Assembly (NCBI GenBank): GCA_016235555.1
Contig: JACRKC010000016.1
Coordinates: 89,002-153,001, forward strand
DNA: 64,000 bases
Source: Verrucomicrobiota bacterium
GTDB lineage: Bacteria; Verrucomicrobiota; Verrucomicrobiia; Opitutales; Opitutaceae
Direction of reading: 5' to 3'
Below, one piece after another: positions 19,201 to 25,301 of the stretch. How positions within the stretch are numbered: position 1 is the stretch's first letter; each line of letters opens with the position of its first letter. A model generated the notes under the pieces. It was not told the origin of the DNA. It ran no database searches and was given only the letters and a program-made list of their open reading frames with translations. The position numbers were made by a program, and so were the translations under genes.

Positions 19201-19232
19201 ATGCACTCGGGAGTGGGAGGTGTTTTAACCAC
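13227..19232 (-). CDS. uvrA: Tandem (double-length) UvrA excinuclease subunit, 2001 aa
   Basis: Canonical UvrA is about 950 residues with two ABC ATPase modules. This protein has four. Walker A motifs are GLSGAGKSS (about residue 38), GVSGSGKST (about 672), GVSGSGKST (about 1069) and GPSGAGKST (about 1673). There are four LSGGE signatures and four Walker B/D-loops (LDEPSVGLH, LDEPTTGLH, LDEPSIGLH, LEEPTIGLH). Zinc-module CxxC pairs such as CPKC, CDHC, CPAC and CPTC recur. It reads as two fused UvrA units, about 1-1030 and 1031-2001. UvrA finds bulky DNA lesions and loads UvrB. The frame also contains ten in-frame short-repeat units listed separately. GTG at 19232 starts within a tandem 10-base repeat, so the start is uncertain. 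Confidence 0.92.
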   Translation of the reverse strand: MVKTPPTPECIRLRGVRQNNLKGFDLDLPLGRYVVVTGLSGAGKSSLVFDTLHAEGQRRYVETFSAYTRQFLDLLDKPKVDSIENIRPSIAIAQTNTVKTSRSTVGTMTELTDFFKVWFSHVAECFDPATGEKVEDDNPQTIWEKSAAAHPGAQAIVAFKVTKPANLTWPEIIKNLQGQSYVRVLVSSGERQRADSTLSLHRLDELAATPKPLAKTDHLFVAQDRVTLEPSQKSRFLEAVETALHFGQGEVRLFGNQKSEIENQKFEELGHFSRGLHSPKTGRSFRAASPALFSFNSPLGACPKCRGFGRVIDIDYRLAVPDQSLSIDDGALKCWEGEIYQESVNDLRVFAKKKKIPTDVPFAALSPEQRAFIIDGEPGYGEANGKTWPQYWYGVKGFFRWLEKNTYKMHVRVFLSRYRAYNPCPDCAGQRLQPEALCWHWQGQTLPQLYQLPVSDLLARLEKCHLLNDTFPRATADRSATLAYESIVTRLRYLEQVGLGYLTLDRPSKTLSGGEVERVNLTSCLGTSLVDTLFVLDEPSVGLHPRDIDRLIAIIRSLTDAGNTVVVVEHDEAMIRAADHVIEVGPEPGGRGGHIVFQGPVSAMLASPASITGRYFSGRESIETPSQRRPVVCHSERSEESSSASVHWLEFRNASKHNLQNLSFRLPLQRFVCLSGVSGSGKSTLLDNVIYQGLLTQRHQLTEDPAAIEAITFSDSQLSTPSSQLTPAAGVFSEIVLVDQSPLSRTPRSNPALYTEAWELIRELFAATPAAQEAGFSPSSFSFNSGDGRCDHCQGLGYERVEMQFLSDVFVPCPVCETRRFKPEVLAIHWQNRSVADLLATSVSDALSLFAEHPEIQQRLSTLDSVGMGYLTLGQPLNTLSGGESQRLKLVRYLGAFATDDVGRALRPTDVGDKPRPTDPSGALLVLDEPTTGLHRHDVKRLLGVLQALVDRGHSVVVIEHNLDVLKSADWLIEIGPDAGANGGRIVAEGPPESVASTDTATSPFLRTALDDCNVLRYKPAELSAAEDAALYQSSLTLGTADLTITGARENNLKNLSLSIPHRQLNVVTGVSGSGKSTLAFDIVFAEGQRRFMESMSPYARQFVEQLARPAIDRLTGIPPTVAIEQRVTHGSRKSTVATITEVAQYLRLLYARLGVQHHPDTDKPVQPLSVGQLKTLLTRVLATPRARKAKHLYLCAPLIRGRKGHHQPIATWIANQSYGLMRADGRLTRVDAFQKLDRYKEHDIEVVVADLKVGTPLRGILSSKSKSPQNSGRLGEPSLPKPAEALATALKLGKGSCFLLTPQGEILSWFSTTRTDIETGESFPELDPKNFSFNSPRGWCPACRGHGRVFPWMLQLDETAEGEEADAALRLRAFGVDSADDISDAGETCPECHGARLNRIGRAVKLHFGGPGAAGRARSARPTYALSLPALLASTPAELLAHLRQLDLDARGKLITQDIVPQIEERLKFLDHVGLGYLSLDRPTETLSGGEAQRIRLAAQLGTNLAGVLYVLDEPSIGLHARDNDRLIETLQSLRAKGNTLLVVEHDEELMERADRIIDLGPAAGVHGGELLAHGTPDEIKRSAKSLTGLFLAKGIAHPLRGSYREVERVDPNALRSGAASGSGGTESRFATRSTKRVLNNALHPELILTGVRFRNLKHFDLRLPHGRLIMVAGPSGAGKSTLFRDVLHPAVAHAIKAKAKKLNGRTFAKATDFDSAAPPFVELFSANSFKSVIEVDQSPIGKTPRSTPATYLGIFDLIRQFFASLPEAKMRGYTASRFSFNTAGGRCPTCEGAGRIRLEMAFMPDTFLPCDDCRGLRYGPELNDVAWKGKSIGQVLQLTFEEAAPFFDFHSQLSQVCKLMCDCGLGYLTLGQSSPTLSGGEAQRLKLVTELSRGLATYRERSRGELPRNLYLLEEPTIGLHLSDCEKLIHVLHSLVDQGHTVVVIEHHLDLLAEADWIVELGPVGGPEGGELLYQGPLAGLLNVKRSPTAPYLRRRLGR
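14297..14412. repeat. GGTGGAGCGCGTTG-type palindromic element inside uvrA
   Basis: Perfect outer arms GGTGGAGCGCGTTG (14297-14310) and its complement (14399-14412). It encodes about 40 residues of UvrA between the third and fourth ATPase modules (peptide VERVDPNAL near one end). The same family is at 38359-38434, where it encodes the C terminus of the cytochrome with the same VERVDPNAL peptide, and at the right edge of the window (63930 onward). Confidence 0.88.
14335..14383. repeat. GTAG-type REP pair nested inside another repeat
   Basis: GTAG at 14335-14338, an imperfect hairpin around CGG-CTTT-CCG, a perfect hairpin CGGAGCCG-GAAG-CGGCTCCG, and CTAC at 14380-14383. It lies wholly inside the 14297-14412 element, which suggests insertion of one repeat into another, all still in frame within uvrA. 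Confidence 0.78.
14961..15005. repeat. Inverted repeat inside uvrA (GGTGGGCC type)
   Basis: Imperfect inverted arms GGTGGGCCGCGC and GCGCCCGGCCCACC around a GGCCGGCC core. It encodes a Gly/Ala/Arg-rich peptide (GGPGAAGRARSARPT) in the third ATPase module of UvrA. No second copy is seen in the window, so assignment to the repeat set is tentative. Confidence 0.5.
15392..15473. repeat. GTAG-type REP pair inside uvrA
   Basis: GTAG at 15392-15395, hairpin GGACGGCTC-TC-CGAGCCGTCC, spacer, a second hairpin (GATGCCTCGGAGAGGCGTC type), and CTAC at 15470-15473. On the uvrA strand it is read as codon GTA followed by GGG, so the embedded TAG is out of frame and the element is translated (SSKSKSPQNSGRLGEPSLP). 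Confidence 0.88.
16178..16196. repeat. AT-rich perfect palindrome inside uvrA
   Basis: A 19-base palindrome, TGTAACGTA-A-TACGTTACA, in otherwise GC-rich coding sequence, near the junction of the two UvrA units. It encodes CNVLRYK. Its composition differs sharply from its surroundings. Confidence 0.6.
16480..16529. repeat. GTAG-type REP pair inside uvrA, family B
   Basis: GTAG at 16480-16483, hairpin TCGGGG-TTTAT-CCCCGA, spacer CATC, hairpin TCGGGC-GTAAA-GCCCGA, and CTAC at 16526-16529. It is the same family as 1572-1638. It is translated as about 17 residues (VGRALRPTDVGDKPRPT) directly before the Walker B strand LLVLDEPT of the second ATPase. Confidence 0.88.
17059..17090. repeat. Tandem AGTTGAG heptamers inside uvrA
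   Basis: Units of TTGAGAG/CTGGGAG/TTGAGAG/TTGAGAG encoding a Ser/Gln/Leu-rich peptide (SQLSTPSSQL). The same heptamer family fills the hom-lysC gap at 57743-57848. Confidence 0.72.
17310..17335. repeat. CATTCTGAG-type repeat inside uvrA
   Basis: Reverse-complement form of the element at 31553-31578 (core CTCAGAATGAC). On the uvrA strand it is translated as CHSERSEES. It sits between the first and second ATPase modules of unit 1. Confidence 0.8.
17818..17850. repeat. AT-rich 13-base inverted repeat inside uvrA
   Basis: Perfect arms GGAAAAGTGTCAT and ATGACACTTTTCC around a seven-base loop, low in GC compared with its surroundings. Translated as EKCHLLNDTFP in UvrA. Confidence 0.62.
18435..18474. 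repeat. AT-rich GATTTTTGATTT repeat inside uvrA
   Basis: About 40 bases of near-tandem TTTTTGATT/TTCGATTTCC units. They are translated as NQKSEIENQKFEE in the first UvrA unit. Base composition is strikingly unlike the rest of the gene. Confidence 0.62.
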
Positions 19233-19260
19233 GGATGAACACGGATGGACACGGATGAAG
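19231..19260. repeat. Three tandem 10-base repeats upstream of uvrA
   Basis: ACGGATGAAC, ACGGATGGAC, ACGGATGAAG in tandem. The first overlaps the presumed GTG start of uvrA. The 78-base gap to the DeoR-type gene holds nothing else recognisable. Confidence 0.75.
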
Positions 19261-19310
19261 CGATGGCAACACGACGGGCGCGTGGCGCCAAATCTCCTGA
19301 CAGGACGCTG

Positions 19311-20090
19311 TCAGGAGCGCAGCTTCTTCTCGGCCAGCGTCAGTTTTGCGCCGGCCGCCTCGATCGCGCACTCGACCTCGGGTGGAGGGCGCACGTCGGT
19401 GATGATGGTGAAGCGCGACTCGAACGGGGCGGCCAGGGTGAGCGCCTTGCGTCCGAACTTGGTGTTGTCGAGGGCGAAGATCGTGCGGTCGGCGGCGGCC
19501 ATCATGCGGCGCTGGGCTGAGACGATGAGAGCATTCTGTCCCCAGACGCCGTCCTCGGTGATGCCGATGCCGCCCAGGATGGCGAGGTCGGCGTGCATGT
19601 TGGCGAAGGACTGCTCGCACAGCGGGCCGAGAAGGACGCCGAGGCGGCGGTAGATGCTGCCGCCGGTGACGATGGTCTCGACGCTGCCGATCTCGCCGAA
19701 CAGCGAAGCGATCGGAAGCGAGTTGGTGATGACCTGGAGTTGTTTGTCGACCACGAGCCGGGCCACGGCGAACGTGGTGCTGCCGCCGTCGATGATCACG
19801 GTCATGCCGGGGCGGATGTGCTCGGCGACGAGGCTGGCGACGATGAATTTCTCGTCGGGGTTGCGCTGGTTGCGGGCGATGAAATCGTATTCCTGCGCGA
19901 GGGCGTCCGTTTCCACGAGCGAGGCGCCGCCGTGGTGGCGACGCACGATGCCGCGGGCCTCAAGCTGATCGAGGGCCCGGCGGACGGTGGAGACCGAACC
20001 GCAGAAGCGCTCCGCGAGCGTGCGGAGGTCGGCGTATTTGTGTTCGCGCAGGTGTCGCTCGATGAGGTCGGTGCGCTGCTTGTTGGTCAT
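19311..20090 (-). CDS. DeoR/GlpR-family transcriptional regulator
   Basis: A 259-residue repressor-type protein. Residues 1-58 form the DeoR winged helix (QRTDLIERHLREHKYADLRTLAERF, VSTVRRALDQLEARGIVRRHHGGA). The rest is the sugar-phosphate-sensing DeoRC domain (DGGSTTFAVARLV, VITNSLPIASLF, GGSIYRRLGVLLGP, AILGGIGITEDG). Family members bind operators of carbohydrate genes and release on binding a phosphorylated sugar. The adjacent upstream gene is a glycosyltransferase; whether it is a target is unknown. A GTAG repeat pair separates the two. Confidence 0.92.
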   Translation of the reverse strand: MTNKQRTDLIERHLREHKYADLRTLAERFCGSVSTVRRALDQLEARGIVRRHHGGASLVETDALAQEYDFIARNQRNPDEKFIVASLVAEHIRPGMTVIIDGGSTTFAVARLVVDKQLQVITNSLPIASLFGEIGSVETIVTGGSIYRRLGVLLGPLCEQSFANMHADLAILGGIGITEDGVWGQNALIVSAQRRMMAAADRTIFALDNTKFGRKALTLAAPFESRFTIITDVRPPPEVECAIEAAGAKLTLAEKKLRS

Positions 20091-20102
20091 GGGCGGTGGA
20101 AT

Positions 20103-20169
20103 GTAGGAGCCTGGCTTGCAGGCGATGGAGAACTCAGGGTGAGCGAATCGCCCGCAAGCGGGCTCCTAC
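20103..20169. repeat. GTAG-type REP pair, family A, second copy
   Basis: Left arm GTAGGAGCCTGGCTTGCAGG... (20103-20126) and right arm ending GGGCTCCTAC (20147-20169), closely matching 555-621. Read on the minus strand, the GTAG at 20169-20166 provides the TAG stop of the glycosyltransferase gene. Confidence 0.88.
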
Positions 20170-21266
20170 CTGGCGGAGGCGGAAGGATGGGCGAGTTTTT
20201 CGAAAAGCTCGAGATAGGCGGCAACCTGCCGCGCGCGATCGAAGGTGGTGCGGGCGTGGTTGCGGGCGTCGGCGGAGCGTTCGGCGTGGGCGACGGCGGG
20301 TTCGCTGATGCGGCGCGTGAGCGTATCGCGGAAAGCGAGGCGGTCATGGCGCGGGATGACCCAGCCGGTGCGACCCGGGAGGAAACACTCGCCGATGCCC
20401 TGCGCTGCGTAGGCGATGGCGAGCAAGCCGTGGGCCTGGGCCTCGATGAGAAAATTGGAAAGCGCTTCGCTCCACGAGGCGTGCACGGCGATATCGGCGG
20501 CGCAGTAGAGCGGAGTGGGATCCTTGAGGAAGCCGAGAAACTTCACGCGGGAACCGAGTTTCTTTTCGGCGACAAGCTGTTCGCAAGCGGCACGCTCGGG
20601 GCCGTCGCCCGCGAGCCAGAGCTGCCAGTCGAGCTGCTCGGGCAGGCCGGCGACGATCTCGATGAGTTCGCGCTGGTTCTTCTCACGGCGGAACATCGCG
20701 ACGCAGAGCAGCACGGTGGTGCGGGAAGTGGCGCCGTGCTGGGCGCGCAGGGGCTCGTTGCGCCAGAGGGCGGATTGCGGCGCGAAGACGAGGGAGTTGT
20801 AGATGACGGAGATGCGGTCCGAGGGCACGTGGTGCTGGCGGACGAGGGTGTCACGGGCGTCCTGGCTGTTGGCGACGACGTGGCTGACGGTGCGCAGGGA
20901 GTGGCGGAAAAGGGCGGGCAGGGCCTTGCCGGTGCGCATGGTGCCGACGACGGCGGTGGCCGGGAGGCGATGTTGCAGGCCACCCGCGTAGCAGTTGGCC
21001 ATGCGGCCCATGCAGAGGATCACGTCGTAAACCGAGCGGCGGGCGAAGCGAAGGAGACCGGGCGCGAACCAATCCAACCCGAGATCGAAAGGCTGGAGGA
21101 TGTGGTGCGGTGCGGCGGGCGCGACGGTGGCGGCGAGCGCTCCGCCGGGGCGGAAAGTGAGCAGAGTGGCGTCGTGTCCGGCGGCGGCGAATTCGTTGGT
21201 GAGGAGCACGGATTGGCGCTCGGTGCCACCGCTGCGCAGGTAGTCCTGGACGACAAGGATTTTCAT
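20166..21266 (-). CDS. GT4-like glycosyltransferase
   Basis: A 366-residue GT-B fold protein. The N-terminal domain begins MKILVVQDYLRSGGTERQSVLL, the usual start of family 4 transferases. The C-terminal domain has LLCVAMFRREKNQRELIE, LWLAGDGPER, VKFLGFLKDPTPLYCAADIAVHASWSEALSNFLIEAQAHGL, which matches the donor-binding EX7E-type region (E-A-LSNFLIEA). Such enzymes transfer sugars from nucleotide donors in glycan or lipopolysaccharide synthesis. The acceptor is unknown. Its stop is provided by the REP element. Confidence 0.88.
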   Translation of the reverse strand: MKILVVQDYLRSGGTERQSVLLTNEFAAAGHDATLLTFRPGGALAATVAPAAPHHILQPFDLGLDWFAPGLLRFARRSVYDVILCMGRMANCYAGGLQHRLPATAVVGTMRTGKALPALFRHSLRTVSHVVANSQDARDTLVRQHHVPSDRISVIYNSLVFAPQSALWRNEPLRAQHGATSRTTVLLCVAMFRREKNQRELIEIVAGLPEQLDWQLWLAGDGPERAACEQLVAEKKLGSRVKFLGFLKDPTPLYCAADIAVHASWSEALSNFLIEAQAHGLLAIAYAAQGIGECFLPGRTGWVIPRHDRLAFRDTLTRRISEPAVAHAERSADARNHARTTFDRARQVAAYLELFEKLAHPSASAR

Positions 21267-21291
21267 TGCGCGAGGCGGCGACGGACGGACA

Positions 21292-21708
21292 GTGGCGCGC
21301 GTGAACTCACCGTTTTTTCAGCTGCTGCTACGCTGGGCGATCCTGGCGCTGGGCGTGGTGCTGGCGACCAAGCTGGTGCCCGGCATCGAATGCCGCGACG
21401 GCATGTCGTTGCTCGCGGTGGTCATGCTGCTGAGTTTCTTCAACGCGATCATCAAGCCGCTGTTGGTGTTGTTCACGCTGCCGTTCATTTTGGTGACGAT
21501 GGGGCTCGGACTGGTCGTGATCAATGCCTTGTTGTTTCTGGCGGTGGGCAAACTGGTGGACGGGTTCCACGTCGCGGGATTCTGGACCGCGGTTGGAGGG
21601 GCGCTCGTGGTGAGTGTGACGAACTGGATCGTGAGCGCGTTTGTGCGGGGCTCGGCGAAAGAGTCGCGGCCGGTGAAGCGCAAGCCCGATGACGTGATCG
21701 ATATTTAG
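21292..21708 (+). CDS. Phage-holin-4 (YvlD-type) family membrane protein
   Basis: A 138-residue integral membrane protein with four hydrophobic segments (LLRWAILALGVVLATKLV, LLAVVMLLSFFNAIIKPLLV, LPFILVTMGLGLVVINALLFL, VGGALVVSVTNWIVSAFV) and an NAIIKPLL motif typical of the Pfam Phage_holin_4_2/YvlD family. Despite the name these are mostly chromosomal proteins of unknown function. Start is GTG at 21292 (GTG at 21301 is possible). Its gene is divergent from the glycosyltransferase and 41 bases before lpd. Confidence 0.8.
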   Translation: MARVNSPFFQLLLRWAILALGVVLATKLVPGIECRDGMSLLAVVMLLSFFNAIIKPLLVLFTLPFILVTMGLGLVVINALLFLAVGKLVDGFHVAGFWTAVGGALVVSVTNWIVSAFVRGSAKESRPVKRKPDDVIDI

Positions 21709-21749
21709 TTTCCGTTTGACCGAGACCCTTGCCGTGCGACGGTGGGAGC

Positions 21750-23150
21750 ATGGCAGAAACTACGGAATACGATCTCATCGTCATCGGCGGCGGACCGGCG
21801 GGCTATGCGGGCGCGATTCGCGCGGGGCAACTCGGCAAGAAGGTCGCGTGCATCGAGCTGGAGCGGGCGGGCGGCACGTGTCTCAACTGGGGCTGCATCC
21901 CGACGAAGGCGCTGCTCAAAAGCGCGGAGCTGTTCCGGTCTTTCCAGAAGGCGGAGACGTTCGGCCTGGCGGCCGGCGGCCTGACGTTCGATTTTCAGAA
22001 GGTGATGCAACGCTCGCGCGGGGTCGCCGACCAGATGGCGAAGGGCGTCGAGTTCCTGTTCCGGAAGAACAAGGTCGACTACTTCGTCGGCCGCGCGCAG
22101 GTGGCCGCGCCGGGGATGGTCGAACTCACCGAGGGACCGCAGAAGGGAAAATTTTTCAAAACGAAGAACGTGCTGCTCGCGACCGGGTGCAAACCGCGCC
22201 AACTGCCCGGCGTGCCGGTGGACGGCGAGCGCTTGATGACTTCGCGCGAGGCGTTGGTGCCGCGCAAGAGTCCGCCGAAGTCGATCGTGATCATCGGGGC
22301 CGGCGCGATCGGCGTGGAGTTCGCCTATTTCTTCAACGCGTTCGGCACGAAGGTGACGCTGGTCGAGATGCTGCCGCAAATCGTGCCGGTCGAGGACGAG
22401 GATGTGGCGAAGGCGTTGCAGCGCTCGTTTGAGAAGCAGGGCATCGCCGTGCACACCGGCACGAAGGTCGAGAATGTGCGCGTGAAGGCCGACAAAGTGG
22501 AGCTGACGCTCGCGAAGGACGGCAATCCGACCGAGATCGAGGCGGAGACGCTGCTGGTGGCGGTCGGGGTGACGCCGAATCTCGAGGGCACGCTGGCGAA
22601 GAACGTGAAGCTCGAACTGGACCGCGGCTACGTGAAGGTGAACGAGAATTACGAGAGCAGCGTGAAGGGCATCTACGCGGCGGGCGACATCATCGGGCCG
22701 CCGTGGCTGGCGCACGTGGCGACGTTCGAGGCGGTCAACGCGGTGGCGGCGATGTTCGGCCACCATCACTCCGGGCGCGTGAAAATCTTTCCGGGCTGCA
22801 CCTACTGCCAGCCGCAGATCGCGAGCACGGGACTCACGGAAAAGGCCGCGAAGGAAAAGGGGCTGAACTACAAGGTGGGCAAGTTTCCGTTCACGGCGTC
22901 GGGCAAGGCGGTCGCGGCGGGTGACGCGGAGGGCTTCGTGAAGGTCATCAGCGAGGGGAAGACCGGCGAGATCCTCGGCGTGCACATCCTCGGCAACGAG
23001 GCGCCGGAGCTCATCGCCGAATACGTGCTCGCGATGAACATGGAGGGCTCGGTGGACGAAGTGCACCGGTCGATCCACGCGCACCCGACGCTGAGCGAGG
23101 CGTTGATGGAGGCCGCGGCCGCGACGAGCGGCGAGGCGATCCATATTTGA
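21750..23150 (+). CDS. lpdA: Dihydrolipoyl dehydrogenase
   Basis: A 466-residue flavoprotein of the class I disulfide oxidoreductases. N-terminal FAD motif IVIGGGPAGYAGAIRAGQLG, redox-active GGTCLNWGCIPTKALLKS, NAD motif IVIIGAGAIGVEFAYFFNAFG, FAD-binding GIYAAGDIIGPPWLAHVA, and the C-terminal HAHPTLSEALMEAA with the catalytic His-Glu dyad. It reoxidises lipoyl groups of 2-oxoacid dehydrogenase or glycine-cleavage complexes. No E1/E2 genes are adjacent. ATG at 21750 is preferred over TTG at 21729, with a purine-rich GGTGGGAG just upstream. Confidence 0.95.
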   Translation: MAETTEYDLIVIGGGPAGYAGAIRAGQLGKKVACIELERAGGTCLNWGCIPTKALLKSAELFRSFQKAETFGLAAGGLTFDFQKVMQRSRGVADQMAKGVEFLFRKNKVDYFVGRAQVAAPGMVELTEGPQKGKFFKTKNVLLATGCKPRQLPGVPVDGERLMTSREALVPRKSPPKSIVIIGAGAIGVEFAYFFNAFGTKVTLVEMLPQIVPVEDEDVAKALQRSFEKQGIAVHTGTKVENVRVKADKVELTLAKDGNPTEIEAETLLVAVGVTPNLEGTLAKNVKLELDRGYVKVNENYESSVKGIYAAGDIIGPPWLAHVATFEAVNAVAAMFGHHHSGRVKIFPGCTYCQPQIASTGLTEKAAKEKGLNYKVGKFPFTASGKAVAAGDAEGFVKVISEGKTGEILGVHILGNEAPELIAEYVLAMNMEGSVDEVHRSIHAHPTLSEALMEAAAATSGEAIHI

Positions 23151-23160
23151 GTCTTAGCGG

Positions 23161-23274
23161 GCATCGAAAAGGCCGGTTCGTGGGTAGGGCCGGCTCTCCG
23201 AGCCGGCCTGAGTTGGCAGGGGCGAGCGCGGGAACCCAGGCCCGCTCGGAGAGCGGGCCCTACCTTTTCGATGC
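23161..23274. repeat. GTAG-type REP pair with extra outer arms
   Basis: GTAG at 23184, hairpin GGCCGGCTC-TC-CGAGCCGGCC, spacer, hairpin GCCCGCTC-GG-AGAGCGGGC, CTAC ending at 23263. Outside these, GCATCGAAAAGG (23161-23172) and its complement (23263-23274) form an extra inverted repeat. The first half matches 59068 onward almost exactly. It lies in the 333-base gap after lpdA, which has no gene. Confidence 0.88.
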
Positions 23275-23318
23275 GCTTTGGAGTCTGGCATGAACTTCGC
23301 GCGGAGCGAAGGTTGGGA

Positions 23319-23388
23319 GTAGGGCGGGTCTGTGACCCGCCCAGCGAGCGCTCAGTGCGCGAAAGGGCAGGTCACAGACCCGCCCTAC
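23319..23388. repeat. GTAG-type REP pair
   Basis: GTAG at 23319, hairpin GCGGGTC-TGT-GACCCGC, spacer, hairpin GGTCACAGACC region, CTAC ending at 23388. It is the second element in the gap between lpdA and the convergent pyrophosphatase gene. The remaining bases (23389-23483) hold nothing recognisable. Confidence 0.87.
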
Positions 23389-23483
23389 CTTGGAGTCCGC
23401 CTGTCTTGGCAGGCCAAAGGGCCTGACAACCTCGAAGGGAATGAGAGAGTGGCCTTGGCTGTGCTCTTCACTCTCTCTGTCCC

Positions 23484-25202
23484 TCAACTGCGGGGCAGCG
23501 CGCCGTCGGCGGCCATCTCGCGCAGCAGGCTGGTGAGGTAGGGGATGAGCTGCTTCTTGCGGCTGACGATGCCGGGCATGTCGAAAATCTCGTCCTGTTC
23601 GACGTGCGGGTAGCTGATGCGGCGGATGAAATCGGCGTCGCCCTTCACGAGCAGCAGCGAGTTCTGTGTGTTGATGTCGGTGACCAGCAGGGCGGCAAAC
23701 GCGAGCTTCTCCTCGTCGCGCAACTCGGCGAGGGCGGCGGCGATGGGTTTGGCATGTTGCCAGAAATTGCCGAAGCCGAGTTCCTCCACCTGCGAGACGG
23801 CGAAGCGGATGCCCTCCTCCTCGTAGACCTTGTGGTCGGAGCGGACGATCTTCTCGGGCGGATTGGCGAGGATGACGGAGCCGGAGTTGAAAATTTCGTC
23901 GGCGAGTTTCTTCGACTCGACGCCGGCGATCTCGGCGAGCCAGGCCAAAATGATGGCGTCCTTTCCGGTGGTGGTCGGGCCGTTGAGGTGGAGCGTGTCG
24001 GAGATGAGGCCGGACATCATGATGCCGGCGATGTCGGGTGAGGGCTGGAGATTTTCGCGTCGGAACAGATCGGCGACGATGGTGCAGGTGGAGCCGACGG
24101 GCTCATTGATAAAAAGGATCGGCTGGGTGGTGTTGAGAGCCCCCAGGCGGTGATGGTCGATGATCTCGGTGATCGAGACTTCGTCGGCGCCGGGGACGGC
24201 CTGCGTAAGTTCGTTGTGATCGACGAGGACGAGGCGGGTGGGCGGCGGCTTGAGGACGTCGGTCTTCGTGAGAAAGCCGATCAATTCGCCGTCATCGGAA
24301 GTGACGGGGAAAGCGTGCGCGCTGCCGGTGGAAAATTTCTTGCGGGCGTCGGCGATGCGCAGATCGGCGTTCACCGTGGCGACGTCCTTTTCGATCACGC
24401 GATCGAGCGTGGACGCGGTGCGGACGACCCAGGAGGTGGTCGCCGAGTCGTAGGGGCTGACGATGAGCGAGACGCCGCGGCGCTGGGCGAGTTCGATGGT
24501 CTCGTCGTCGGGTTCGAGGTTGCTGGTGATGACGAGGGCGCGGATGCCGAGTTCGATGGAACGGCGCTGGATGTCGTGGCGGTCGCCGACGATGACGATG
24601 GCTTGATCGGCGGCGATGTTTTCGCGGATGGAGATGCTCCAAAACGAGCTGAGGTCCATCGTGCCGAGGCGGACGAAGAGTTCCTCGATGCGGTCGGCGT
24701 TGACGAGGTGGAGGGCGCGGGCGTGCAGGGCGCGGGTGATGCGCGAGAGCGAAGTGTTGACCTGGCGCATCGTGCGGGGGTCGTTGACGCGCGGGATGAA
24801 CACACTGCCGAGCGCGCTGAGGGAGACGACGCCGGCCAGGCGGTTCCGGCCCGAGGTGACGGGCAGCACGCGGATGTGGTGGCGGTCGATCAACTCGAGC
24901 GCCTCGGCGCAGGTGGCGTTTTCGGAAATCGAATGGACCTCGGTGGCCATGAGGTCACGGACGCGGGGCGACACGTCGCTCAGGTAGTAGGGGAGGGGTT
25001 GGTGGAAGCGGGCCAGAATGGTGTCGATGCGGGCGTTGGAGTTGCCGCAGCGGGCGGCAATGTAGCCGCGGTCGCCGCGCGCTTCCTTGTAGGCGGCGTA
25101 GGCGATGGCGGAGCAAATCGCGTCGGCGTCGGGATTGCGGTGGCCGACGACGAAGGTCGGGTGGCGGTCCCGGTCGGCGGTCTCTGGGCGGGCTGATGTC
25201 AT
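23484..25202 (-). CDS. Manganese-dependent inorganic pyrophosphatase with CBS and DRTGG domains
   Basis: A 572-residue family II pyrophosphatase. The DHH core starts FVVGHRNPDADAICSAIAYA (metal ligands) and continues after an insert at LVLVDHNELTQAV, IIDHHRLG and ISDTLHL. The DHHA2 C-terminal domain includes SDHKVYEEEGIRFAVSQVE and ends with SRKKQLIPYL. Inserted at about residues 80-300 are two CBS domains (VRDLMATEVHSISENAT..., then a second near VIEKDVATVNADLRI) around a DRTGG-type domain (RIEELFVRLG, GDRHDIQRRSIELGIRALVIT). Known CBS-PPases are regulated by adenine nucleotides. It hydrolyses pyrophosphate to drive biosynthesis. Confidence 0.92.
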   Translation of the reverse strand: MTSARPETADRDRHPTFVVGHRNPDADAICSAIAYAAYKEARGDRGYIAARCGNSNARIDTILARFHQPLPYYLSDVSPRVRDLMATEVHSISENATCAEALELIDRHHIRVLPVTSGRNRLAGVVSLSALGSVFIPRVNDPRTMRQVNTSLSRITRALHARALHLVNADRIEELFVRLGTMDLSSFWSISIRENIAADQAIVIVGDRHDIQRRSIELGIRALVITSNLEPDDETIELAQRRGVSLIVSPYDSATTSWVVRTASTLDRVIEKDVATVNADLRIADARKKFSTGSAHAFPVTSDDGELIGFLTKTDVLKPPPTRLVLVDHNELTQAVPGADEVSITEIIDHHRLGALNTTQPILFINEPVGSTCTIVADLFRRENLQPSPDIAGIMMSGLISDTLHLNGPTTTGKDAIILAWLAEIAGVESKKLADEIFNSGSVILANPPEKIVRSDHKVYEEEGIRFAVSQVEELGFGNFWQHAKPIAAALAELRDEEKLAFAALLVTDINTQNSLLLVKGDADFIRRISYPHVEQDEIFDMPGIVSRKKQLIPYLTSLLREMAADGALPRS

Positions 25203-25251
25203 GAGGGTCGGCGACTTTGCGCGGCGAAAGGAGTCGGGGAAAGCGGGAAAT

Positions 25252-25280
25252 AAAAAACCCGGCCGCGGGTGCGGCCGGGT
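25252..25280 (-). terminator. Rho-independent terminator after the pseudopilin gene
   Basis: Ten-base stem ACCCGGCCGC (25257-25266) with its complement at 25271-25280, a four-base loop, and six U residues on the minus strand, 22 bases after the pseudopilin stop. Confidence 0.85.
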
Positions 25281-25301
25281 GGGAGAGTGTGGACGGTGCG
25301 C

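Noticed and set aside
21292..21708. Prophage remnant from the holin-family protein
   Set aside because: YvlD/Phage_holin_4_2 proteins are common chromosomal membrane proteins, and no other phage gene is nearby.
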